Shown here piece after piece: positions 34,295 through 42,341 of a stretch of DNA of 62,987 nucleotides. Origin of the DNA: JAICUY01 sp035708065 (GTDB taxonomy: Bacteria; Chloroflexota; Limnocylindria; QHBO01). A program made the translations under genes and the position numbers. Numbering within the stretch: the first letter of the stretch is position 1; each line of letters starts with the position of its first letter. Under the pieces are notes generated by a model. That model was not told the DNA's origin. It ran no database searches and saw only the letters and a list, made by a program, of their open reading frames with translations. Location of the stretch: positions 1 to 62,987 of the forward strand of contig DASSTC010000047.1 in assembly GCA_035708065.1 (NCBI GenBank), read 5' to 3'.

Positions 34295-35699
34295 CTGCGT
34301 CGATGGCGCGGACGACCGCGTCCGACACGACCCCGCTGCTGCCGAGCACGATGACCTTGTTCGGGTCAAGCCGGCGCAGCTCGGTCGCCACCTCGCTGGG
34401 CAGCGCATTCGGCTGCACGAGGAGCAGCGGACCGGGGGCGATCGCCGCGGTGGGGCCGCCGGCCAGCCCATCGGGGAACTTCGTGCCGGTCGCCACGAAC
34501 ACGGTGCCCGCGCCGGCCGAGCCGTACGTCGAGCGGCTGACGGAGACGGCAGTCGCATAGCGGTCATCGCCGGCCAGGCGGCTGACGTTCGAGGCGTAGT
34601 GGCGCAGCTGATCGGCGACGTGGCTGCTCACGACGCCGCTGGCGCCGAGGATGACGATCCGTCCCGGACGCAGCCGCGACAGCTCCGTGGCAGTCACCGA
34701 CGGAAGGCCGGTGGCGCGGGTGAGTAGCACCGGACCCTTCTGGTAGCCCGCGGCGGCGCCGCCGCCGAGCGCGTCCGGGAAGTTCTCGCCGGTCGCGATG
34801 TACACCACCGCCACGCCCGCGCCGAACGTCGCGCGGCTGATGGTCGCGGCCGTGGCGTATCGGTCGGATCCGGCCAGCCGCGAGACCGAGCCGGCGGTCA
34901 GGCCGTCCAGCGTGCGCGCCACGCCACTGCCGACCGCGCCGCTCGAACCCAGGACCACGATGCGTCCCGGCTTGAGCCGCTGCAGCTCGGTCGCGGTGAC
35001 GGCCGGGACGGTGTCGCGGGTGACGAGCAGGATCGGCGCGTTGGCCCTGGCGGCGGCCGGTGCGCCGGCCAGCGCGTCGGGGAAGTTCTGGCCGGTCGCC
35101 ACATAGGCGACCGCGACGCCCGGCGCATAGCGCGCGCGGCTGATCGCTGCCGCCGTCTCATAGCGATCGTCACCGGCCAGGCGCGAGATCTGGCTGCTCG
35201 CCGTCGATGGCGCCTGGCACAGCTGGGCGAAGATCATCACCGAGTAGGTCGCGCCGCTGGCGGAATTGGCGTGGCTGCCGGCCGCGGCGTTGTAGTCGCC
35301 GACCATGATCGCGTGGTGGCCCGCAGACGCCCACCACTGCTCGATGGTGCGCTGGTAGTCATAGGTCGGGTAGCCCTTCTCCCAGGCGATGATCTCGCCG
35401 ATGCCGCCCGCCACGCACACCCCGAGCTGCTTGAGCCGGTTGCTGATGTAGGTCATGTCGTGGGCCAGCACGTCCTTCGACGCCATCTGGTTGGCCCGCT
35501 CGACGCTGATCTTATCGAGCGCGGTCGATAAGCCGACCGGGGCGAGCTTCACCGATGCCCGCTTGACGTTGGTCAGGTCGACGTACGTCTGCCCGCCGAC
35601 GGCGAGCGCCGGCGTTGCGGGCATGGCTGCGACGGCGGCGAGCGCGAGCGCGGCGACCAGGGATGAGAGACGGCGAATCATGCGCGGGGAATCCCCCAT
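34284..35699 (-). CDS. Secreted CAP (SCP-like) domain protein with three CWB2 repeats
   Basis: A 471-residue exoprotein with a signal peptide (about 7-33, ending PALA), a CAP/SCP domain (about 35-165) and three CWB2 repeats to the C-terminus. The CAP domain is supported by LDKISVERANQMASKDVLAHD, GIGEIIAW, TIEQWWASAGHHAIMVGD and YSVMIFAQ, which follow the family order. CAP proteins of bacteria are extracellular with varied roles. The repeats each have RLAG.DRY.TA, FPDALAG-like and RIVVLG-like blocks. ATG 35699 is chosen because AGGAGCTC lies 8 nt upstream; ATG 35681 is the alternative. Confidence 0.92.
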   Translation of the reverse strand: MGDSPRMIRRLSSLVAALALAAVAAMPATPALAVGGQTYVDLTNVKRASVKLAPVGLSTALDKISVERANQMASKDVLAHDMTYISNRLKQLGVCVAGGIGEIIAWEKGYPTYDYQRTIEQWWASAGHHAIMVGDYNAAAGSHANSASGATYSVMIFAQLCQAPSTASSQISRLAGDDRYETAAAISRARYAPGVAVAYVATGQNFPDALAGAPAAARANAPILLVTRDTVPAVTATELQRLKPGRIVVLGSSGAVGSGVARTLDGLTAGSVSRLAGSDRYATAATISRATFGAGVAVVYIATGENFPDALGGGAAAGYQKGPVLLTRATGLPSVTATELSRLRPGRIVILGASGVVSSHVADQLRHYASNVSRLAGDDRYATAVSVSRSTYGSAGAGTVFVATGTKFPDGLAGGPTAAIAPGPLLLVQPNALPSEVATELRRLDPNKVIVLGSSGVVSDAVVRAIDAALP

Positions 35700-35836
35700 G
35701 AGATGAGCTCCTGCTGTGACGGGCACCGATGCGCCCCGCGGGCGCCAGACCACCCTACGGGCGCAGTCGCCCGGGAGGCCATGACCCGATGGGGGTCATG
35801 CCGTCTGGCCGATCGGTCGCCCCCGCGACTGGCCCG

Positions 35837-38143
35837 TCAGTCCCAGAGCGAGTGGATCTGGTTGATGACGGTGCTGCTCACCGATCCACTGCCGCCAAGC
35901 ACCACGACGGTCGACGGGTTGAGGCGGCGGAGCTCCGCGGCGACGGCATCCGGCAGCGACGACGGGGTCGTCAGCAGCAGCGGTCCTCTGGCCCGTCCGG
36001 CCGGCGCGGCTCCCGCCAGGCCGTCGGGGAACTGCGTGCCGGTGGCGAGGTAGACCGTCCCCGGCGCATCCGCGCCGAAGCTGGCCTGGCTAACCTCGAC
36101 CGCGGTCGCGTACCGGTCGTCACCGGCGATGCGCGTGACGGTCCCGCCGGTATAGCCCGCGAGCACGCTGAGCTGTCCGTCCGGAATGACGCCGCTCCCG
36201 CCGACCACCACGATCCGCCCCGGCTTGAGGCGCGCCAGCTCGTTGCGGGTGGCGGCCGGAACCGACGACGTGGCACCGGTGAGCAGCACCGGCGCGCCGG
36301 CCTTGCCTGCGGCTGCGCCGCCGGCGAGCGCATCGGGGAAGGTCGCGCCGGACGCCACGTAGGCGACCGCGACACCGCTGCCGAACGTGGCGCGGCTTAC
36401 CGCCGCCGCGGTGGCGTAGCGGTCGGAGCCGTAGATGCGCTGGACCGTGCCTGTCGTGTAGGCGCCGAGCTTTGCGAGCTGCGCGTCCGAAACGACCGAC
36501 GGTCCGCCGAGCACCACGATCCGCTGCGGAGCCAGGCGCCCGAGCTCGGCCGCGGTCTCCGCCGGCAGCGAGTCGCGGCCCGTGAGCAGCACCGGGCCAC
36601 CGAGCTTCGCGGCCGCCGGGCCACCGGCCAAGGCGTCGGCGAAGACGCTGCCGGTAGCGAGGTAGGCGACCGCGACGCCGGGCTTGTAGCTTGCGGCGCT
36701 GATGTCGGCCGCGGTGGCGTAGCGGTCGTCACCGGCGATGCGCACGGTGCGCTTCACGAACTGGTCGTACAGCACGTTCCACAGGTCGCTCGTGCCGGTG
36801 TCCATGCCCAGCGACCAGATCCCGACGCCGGACATGGCGTTGCCGTTGATCAACCGGTACTTCGCGCGCAGCGACGTCGGGTCGTCGTAGTAGGCCTGGC
36901 GGTAGCCACCGTCCGACGCGCGGTACACGACCCACGGCACCTGGCCGACCGAGTCCCACTGGCGACCGTAGGTCTGGCCCAGCACCTTGCCGCCGTAGGG
37001 TCCGTCGGCATCGGTCCCGTAGTAGACGAAGGCGGTCGAGCTGGCCGGCGAGCGGACCGTGCTGTTCAGCGACGCGCTGCTCGTGTTCCAGGCGCGGCCG
37101 TAGTACGGCACGCCCCAGATCAGCTTGCTTGCCGAGGTGAGGTTGAGGTGGTCGCGCATCGCCTGGCGCACGTCGAAGATGTACGGGCTGTCGATGGGGG
37201 CCACGCCACCCGCCCGGGACGAGCCCGACCAGGAAAGGTCGTAGCCCATCACCATCAGCGCGTCAGCCGCGCCCGATGCGGTGAGTCCCTGCACGTCGTA
37301 GCCAGTCGCCCAGCTTGCCGCGCCGGCCGAACTGTCGACGGTCACGAACGATCCGACCCCGGCGGCCTTCAGCCCGGTCTTGACCTGTTTCACGAAAGAG
37401 GTGAACTGGTCTCGCAGTGAGCTCGGCACCGGCTCGAAGTCGAGATTCACGCCATCGGCGTTGCGGGCACCGATGATCTTCACCAGCTCGCCGACGAGCC
37501 GCGCCCGATACGTCGCGCTGGTCAGCAGCTGCGTCATGCCGCTGTAGTCCCCGTTCCAGGCCATCATCGTGATCGTCGGCACGACCCGTACGCCGCGGGC
37601 GTGGGCCCTGTTGATCACGTCGGTCAGCGCCGACGAGTTCCAGTTGGTCCAGCCGATGGCCGGGCTGCTGCTCGTGCCGCGCAGCAGGTATCCGTTCGCC
37701 TGGGCGCCGATGCTGAAGTAGGCGATCGTCGAGAGGAGGTCGTAGCGCAGTGCGCTGCGGTGCGTCGACGACAGGTACCAGTACGGCAGGAAGCCGAGCA
37801 CCTCGCGGCGCAGGCCGTTGGGCAGCGTGCCGGCCGGGCCGCTGAAGCCACTGGTCGAGGCGGTCAGCGGCTGGACCTCCGACCCGTCGGCCGCGGTTGC
37901 GCCTTCGATTGAGAACGTGGTCATCGACTTCGGCGGCAGCGGGTCATTCGCGTGCTCCGCGAGCATCTCGGCACCGGCCGACGGACGCAGCATGTCGGCC
38001 GGCATCGGCGGAAGGACGGTGCCGTCGGCGAGCGTGACCGAGCCGGCATCGGTCGTTGGGTCACCGGCCAGCGCAGCCGTCGCCGTCGAAAGGGCGAAGG
38101 CGAGCGCCAGGGGGAGGGCGACGATGCGGCGCGATCGATTCAT
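35837..38143 (-). CDS. Secreted GH18 glycosidase with three CWB2 repeats
   Basis: A 768-residue exoprotein: signal peptide (1-26, ALAG), a GH18 domain (about 110-455) and three CWB2 repeats. The GH18 active-site motif is DGVNLDFE at 230-237 with Glu237 as acid. Other conserved parts are VLGFLPYWYL, STIAYFSIGAQ, MGYDLSWSGS, IWGVPYYGRAW and the late GVGIWSLGMD. This is the YaaH/chitinase-like branch that acts on GlcNAc-containing polymers, so peptidoglycan or a wall polysaccharide is the likely substrate. AGGAGA lies 9 nt before ATG 38143. Confidence 0.93.
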   Translation of the reverse strand: MNRSRRIVALPLALAFALSTATAALAGDPTTDAGSVTLADGTVLPPMPADMLRPSAGAEMLAEHANDPLPPKSMTTFSIEGATAADGSEVQPLTASTSGFSGPAGTLPNGLRREVLGFLPYWYLSSTHRSALRYDLLSTIAYFSIGAQANGYLLRGTSSSPAIGWTNWNSSALTDVINRAHARGVRVVPTITMMAWNGDYSGMTQLLTSATYRARLVGELVKIIGARNADGVNLDFEPVPSSLRDQFTSFVKQVKTGLKAAGVGSFVTVDSSAGAASWATGYDVQGLTASGAADALMVMGYDLSWSGSSRAGGVAPIDSPYIFDVRQAMRDHLNLTSASKLIWGVPYYGRAWNTSSASLNSTVRSPASSTAFVYYGTDADGPYGGKVLGQTYGRQWDSVGQVPWVVYRASDGGYRQAYYDDPTSLRAKYRLINGNAMSGVGIWSLGMDTGTSDLWNVLYDQFVKRTVRIAGDDRYATAADISAASYKPGVAVAYLATGSVFADALAGGPAAAKLGGPVLLTGRDSLPAETAAELGRLAPQRIVVLGGPSVVSDAQLAKLGAYTTGTVQRIYGSDRYATAAAVSRATFGSGVAVAYVASGATFPDALAGGAAAGKAGAPVLLTGATSSVPAATRNELARLKPGRIVVVGGSGVIPDGQLSVLAGYTGGTVTRIAGDDRYATAVEVSQASFGADAPGTVYLATGTQFPDGLAGAAPAGRARGPLLLTTPSSLPDAVAAELRRLNPSTVVVLGGSGSVSSTVINQIHSLWD

Positions 38144-38250
38144 GTGCTCGGGTCTCCTGAGGCAGGGTCGGCTGACGCAGTGCGGAAGGCACCGGACTGC
38201 ACCATGCCGCACCTTACCGATCGCTCGAGGGGCCGCCCATGGTACGAAAG

Positions 38251-40101
38251 TCAGCCACCGAGCAGCTTGGCGATCTGATCGGCGACGCCGTTCGACACCA
38301 CGCCGGTGCCGCCCAGGATCACGACCCGCTGCGGTGACACGCGCAGCAGCTCGGCGGCAACCGCGGACGGCAGGGTCGTTCCCGGCACGAGCAGCAGCGG
38401 ACCGTCGCTGATGCCAGCTACCGGGCCGCCGCCGAGCGCATCCGGGAAGCTCGTGCCGGTCGCGACGAAAACGACCGATGCGTCCGCGAACGACGCCTTC
38501 GAGATCGCCACCGCGGTGGCGTAGCGGTCGCTGCCCGCCAGCCGGCTCACCGGCGCGTACGCCGCCAGCGCGCTCGCCGTTGCGCTCGACACGACACCGG
38601 ACGCGCCGAGGATCACGATCTTCGCCGGGTGGAGCCGCTCGAGCTCCGCGGCGGTGGCCGCGGGGATGCCGATCGGCGACACGAGCAGCACCGGCCCGCC
38701 GGCGGCGCCGCTGGCCGGGACGCCGGCCAGCGCATCGGGGAAGGTGGCGCCGGTCGCGACGTAGGCGACCGGCACGGGGGACGCGAAGGCGTCCTGCGAG
38801 ATCAGCGCGGCGGTCTCGTAGCGCGACGCGCCGGCGATGCGCCGCACCGCTCCGCCGGTGTAGGAGCCCAGCGCGCCGAGGACCGCATCGGAGACGGTGC
38901 CGCTGCCGCCGAGCACGACGATCTGCTTGGGCTCCAGCCGCTGCAGCTCGGCGGCGGTCGGCGACGGGATGGCGTCCTGCGTGACGAGGAGCATCGGTCC
39001 GTGCGCATGCGCCGCCGCGGCACCACCGGCCAGCGCATCGGGGAAGTTCGTGCCGGTGGCGACGTACGCGACGCCCACGCCCGGGTCGAACTGGGACGCG
39101 GAGACGGCGGCCGCGGTCGCGTACCGATCGGCGCCCGAGATCCGCGACACGGAGGCGCTCGGCGGCGGAGGCGGCGGCGCGATGTTGCCGTTGTCCGGCG
39201 TCGCGTTCGGGTTGCCGGCGAACGCATACCAGTAGTCGGTGCCGAGCCATTGGCTGTACGTCTTCTGGACCCAGACCTGGTCGCCGTCGATGTCCGGATG
39301 GACCGACAGTCGCTGGGCCGATGCGTCATAGCCCGCGTCCGCTCGATAGAGGTCACCGAAGCTCGTGTTGCGCTGCGTGAGCAGCCGCTGGACGAGATTC
39401 TTGGCACCCAGGTCGGTCGCGAAGTAGCCGTTTGCGCCGAGCGTGAGCACCGGATACGAGAAGTTCGCGACGCGAGCGCGCGCGGTGGCGAGATCGCCGA
39501 CCGGCTTGCCTGGCTCGCTCGAGCCGGCGGTGTAGCAGGCGTTGGCGTAGACCATCACGAAGTTCGGCGCCGGAGCGATGCCATCGCTGTTCGTCGAGCC
39601 GCCGCAATAGGCCCACTGCGCCGAGCCGTCGGTCGACTTCAGCGTGCCGAGCAGCGCCTTCTCGCCGCAGTAGACCATCCCGCTCTCGGCATCGCCGCCG
39701 GTCTCGGTCTTGTTCAGGCCCCAGCCGTTGGCCCGGTCGGTCATCTCCGTCGAGCCATAGGGGTTCGGGAAGCCGCTGCCGTGGCCGTGGTAGATGACCA
39801 GGTTGGCGCCGGCGACCGCCGCCTTGACCTTGGCCCAGGTCGCCTTGGGCGAGTACACCTTCACCACCGTCGCGCCGGCTGCCGCCGCAACGGAAGCCTC
39901 CTCGTCGGCGAACTTGCGGTACTGGTCGGTCTGCGCGCCGGTGGGTCCGACGATGATCGCCACCTTCAGCCCGGCGGCGTGCGCGGTGCGCGGCGTGGCG
40001 CCAAGAACCAGCGTCGCGACGAAGAGCGCGGCGACTGCCGCGGCGAATCGGTCTCGCAATGTGTGCCCCTGTGGATGCGTGGAATCGGCGTGATCGGCCA
40101 C
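38251..40101 (-). CDS. Secreted protein with possible caspase-fold domain and three CWB2 repeats
   Basis: A 616-residue exoprotein with a signal peptide (about 16-42), an N-terminal domain of about 280 residues, a Pro-rich linker (PPPPPPSA) and three CWB2 repeats. I do not recognise the N-terminal domain as a named family. It has alternating hydrophobic strands and helices, with ANLVIYHGHGSG (100-110) and FVMVYANACYTAG (181-193). A His-Gly after one strand and a Cys after a later strand is the arrangement of clan CD peptidases (caspase, gingipain, clostripain), so a cysteine peptidase-like fold is possible. GTG 40101 gives the full frame; TTG 40059 with AGGGG upstream is an alternative start. 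Confidence 0.8.
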   Translation of the reverse strand: MADHADSTHPQGHTLRDRFAAAVAALFVATLVLGATPRTAHAAGLKVAIIVGPTGAQTDQYRKFADEEASVAAAAGATVVKVYSPKATWAKVKAAVAGANLVIYHGHGSGFPNPYGSTEMTDRANGWGLNKTETGGDAESGMVYCGEKALLGTLKSTDGSAQWAYCGGSTNSDGIAPAPNFVMVYANACYTAGSSEPGKPVGDLATARARVANFSYPVLTLGANGYFATDLGAKNLVQRLLTQRNTSFGDLYRADAGYDASAQRLSVHPDIDGDQVWVQKTYSQWLGTDYWYAFAGNPNATPDNGNIAPPPPPPSASVSRISGADRYATAAAVSASQFDPGVGVAYVATGTNFPDALAGGAAAAHAHGPMLLVTQDAIPSPTAAELQRLEPKQIVVLGGSGTVSDAVLGALGSYTGGAVRRIAGASRYETAALISQDAFASPVPVAYVATGATFPDALAGVPASGAAGGPVLLVSPIGIPAATAAELERLHPAKIVILGASGVVSSATASALAAYAPVSRLAGSDRYATAVAISKASFADASVVFVATGTSFPDALGGGPVAGISDGPLLLVPGTTLPSAVAAELLRVSPQRVVILGGTGVVSNGVADQIAKLLGG

Positions 40102-40230
40102 GACGACCCTACGCGGGCGCTCTCGCCGCGCCTATGACGATATGGTCCGCACCGAGGTCATGAACGATGGGGCCATGTGTCGCGCCGCACCGGGCGGCAT
40201 CGGTCCCGGGCGAGTCCGCCCGCAGGCGGC

Positions 40231-41082
40231 TCAGTCCTGGGTGAAGCTCGTCACCACCAGCAGGCGGTCGATCTTCGTGAAGTCCAGCGCGGGGCGCACG
40301 AATGCGGTCTGGGTCAGTGCGTTGCTGTCCTGCTGGATGGCCTGGATGTGACCGATGAGCAGCCCCTTCGGATAGGCGCTGCGCGCGTCGTTCGCCAGCG
40401 ACAGGCCGGCCGATACGATCGCGTCCTGCTGCGCCACCTTGTCGGTCGACTGCACATCGACCATCACCAGCTGGCCGCCGAGCTGGCCCCGCACCAGGCC
40501 CATCGCCCGCGTCTGCTGATCGAGGGCGATGACGCTCGAGCGGGTGTCGACGATGAAGCGCACGCGGGCGGTGTCCGGACCGGCCGACACCACGGTGCCG
40601 GCCAACGCGCCCGCTCCCTCGGCGCTGCCGACAACCGCCATGTCGGGCCGCACGCCGTCATTCGTGCCGGCATCGATGCCGACCTCCCAGGTGAAGTTCG
40701 ACGGGTCGCGGCTGATGATCCGCACCGGCAGCAGCTTCATGTCGAGCGCCTTGGTGAGGCCGAGCAGCGCGCGCAGCTCGTCGTTCTCCTGCGCCGCCTC
40801 GGAGAGCTCGGCGATCCGCTGCTGCGCGCCCGCCAGCTCGCCGCGGAGCCGCTCGTTGTCCGTGCGCAGCCGGTCGATCTCGCCGATCGTGCCGAACAGC
40901 CCGCCGATTCCGTCGCCGACGCCGGCGATCGCCTGCCGCACCGGATCGAGGACGCGGGCGCTGGCCTGCTGCAGCGTGGCCGCCGGCGCGGTGCGCGAGG
41001 CGAGCAGCATCAGCAGGCTCAGGATGGTGAATGCCGCGAACCAGAGCCCGGCCCGGGACCGCCGTCGAGCGCTGCCGAGCAT
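40231..41082 (-). CDS. mreC: Rod shape-determining protein MreC
   Basis: Membrane-anchored scaffold of the elongation machinery. The 283-residue protein has an N-terminal membrane helix (about 12-30), a coiled coil (DRLRTDNERLRGEL...AQENDELRALLGL, about 70-108) and the double beta-barrel MreC domain with RIISRDPSNF, GTNDGVRPDMAVV, GALAGTVVSAGPDTARV and GLLIGHI. It lies 18 nt after mreB. No mreD or penicillin-binding protein gene follows; the next gene downstream encodes a CWB2 protein. Confidence 0.95.
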   Translation of the reverse strand: MLGSARRRSRAGLWFAAFTILSLLMLLASRTAPAATLQQASARVLDPVRQAIAGVGDGIGGLFGTIGEIDRLRTDNERLRGELAGAQQRIAELSEAAQENDELRALLGLTKALDMKLLPVRIISRDPSNFTWEVGIDAGTNDGVRPDMAVVGSAEGAGALAGTVVSAGPDTARVRFIVDTRSSVIALDQQTRAMGLVRGQLGGQLVMVDVQSTDKVAQQDAIVSAGLSLANDARSAYPKGLLIGHIQAIQQDSNALTQTAFVRPALDFTKIDRLLVVTSFTQD

Positions 41083-41100
41083 CGGCGTCGGGCCGCGCGA

Positions 41101-42156
41101 CTACCGCGGCGCGCGGGTGAACTGCTCGGAGACGAGGACGCGCTCGAGCGTGTCGAGGTCCTCGAGCACGCGGCCGGTGCCGCGCACCACGCAGGTCAGC
41201 GGATCGTCGGCGATGTGGACGGGCATCTGCGTCGCGTCGGCGACGCGCTTGTCCAGCCCGGCGAGCAGCGCGCCGCCGCCGGCCAGCACGATCCCCTGGT
41301 CCATGATGTCGGCCACCAGCTCGGGCGGCGTCTCCTCGATCGTCTCCTTGATCGCGTCGATGATCTGGGCGATCGACGGCTCGAGCGCCTCGCGAATCTG
41401 GTCGCTGCTGACCTCGACGCTGCGCGGCAGCCCGGTGAGCAGGTCCCGGCCGCGGAACGTCACGGTTCGTTCGTTGTCCTGCGGATAGGCCGATCCGACT
41501 GCGATCTTGATCTCCTCCGCGGTCCGCTCCCCCATCAGCAGGTTGTACTCGCGCCGAGCGAAGCCGACGATGTCCACGTCCATCTCGTCGCCGCCGATGC
41601 GGATGCTGCGCGCCACCACGATCCCGCCCAGGCTGATGACCGCCACCTCGGTGGTGCCACCGCCGACGTCGACGATCAGCGAGCCACTTGGCTCGGAGAC
41701 GGGCAGGCCCGCACCGATGGCTGCGGCCATCGGCTCCTCGATGAGGCGCGCCCAGCGCGCGCCGGCGTTGATCGTGGCGTCGCGCACCGCCCGCTTCTCG
41801 ACCTCGGTGACGCCAGACGGGATGCCGACCAGGACGCGCGGCCGCGGGATGCGGGCATATCGGTCGTGCACCTTGGTGATGAAGTAGCGAATCATCTGCT
41901 CGGTGACGTCGAAGTCGCTGATCACGCCGTCCCGAAGCGGCCGGATGGCGACGATGTTGGCCGGCGTGCGGCCGACCATGCGCTTCGCCTCGGCACCGAT
42001 GGCCAGCACCCGCTTCGTGCGCGTGTCCATGGCAACCACGCTCGGCTCGGAGATGACGATGCCCCGATGCCGCACGGTGACGAGCGTGTTCGCCGTCCCG
42101 AGATCGATCCCGACATCGTGGCTGAGGAGGCCGAGCAGGCCGTCAAAGAAGCCCAA
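41101..42156 (-). CDS. mreB: Rod shape-determining protein MreB
   Basis: Actin-like filament that directs lateral wall synthesis. The 351-residue protein shows GIDLGTANTLV (phosphate 1), SEPSVVAMD, IRPLRDGVISDFDVTEQMI, SGVTEVEKRAV, IEEPMAAAIGAGLPV, VDVGGGTTEVAVISLGG (phosphate 2), GGDEMD, LGERTAEEIK-like and GGGALLAGLD (adenosine motif). The start is TTG 42156, with GGAGGGATC directly upstream. mreC follows in an operon; glgB is divergent. Confidence 0.97.
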   Translation of the reverse strand: MGFFDGLLGLLSHDVGIDLGTANTLVTVRHRGIVISEPSVVAMDTRTKRVLAIGAEAKRMVGRTPANIVAIRPLRDGVISDFDVTEQMIRYFITKVHDRYARIPRPRVLVGIPSGVTEVEKRAVRDATINAGARWARLIEEPMAAAIGAGLPVSEPSGSLIVDVGGGTTEVAVISLGGIVVARSIRIGGDEMDVDIVGFARREYNLLMGERTAEEIKIAVGSAYPQDNERTVTFRGRDLLTGLPRSVEVSSDQIREALEPSIAQIIDAIKETIEETPPELVADIMDQGIVLAGGGALLAGLDKRVADATQMPVHIADDPLTCVVRGTGRVLEDLDTLERVLVSEQFTRAPR

Positions 42157-42328
42157 GATCCCTCCGCGGAGTTCGGGCGCTCCCGTGGCACGACAGGGTG
42201 CGCGACGTTGTTCTCTCGATGCTGGCGCGCCCGGTCACCGGCACACCAGCGGCAACCCTAGCACACGGCCTCGCGGCGCCGCCGTGGCCCGACCGTCCCG
42301 CGCGCACGCCACATGCACGGGTGGACGG

Positions 42329-42334
42329 TATGGT
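42329..42334 (+). promoter_or_regulatory. Candidate -10 box (TATGGT), leaderless start of glgB
   Basis: TATGGT, then 7 nt, then the ATG at 42342; no ribosome binding site is visible. The ATG is part of an ACCGATG word. Confidence 0.4.
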
Positions 42335-42341
42335 TAGACCG

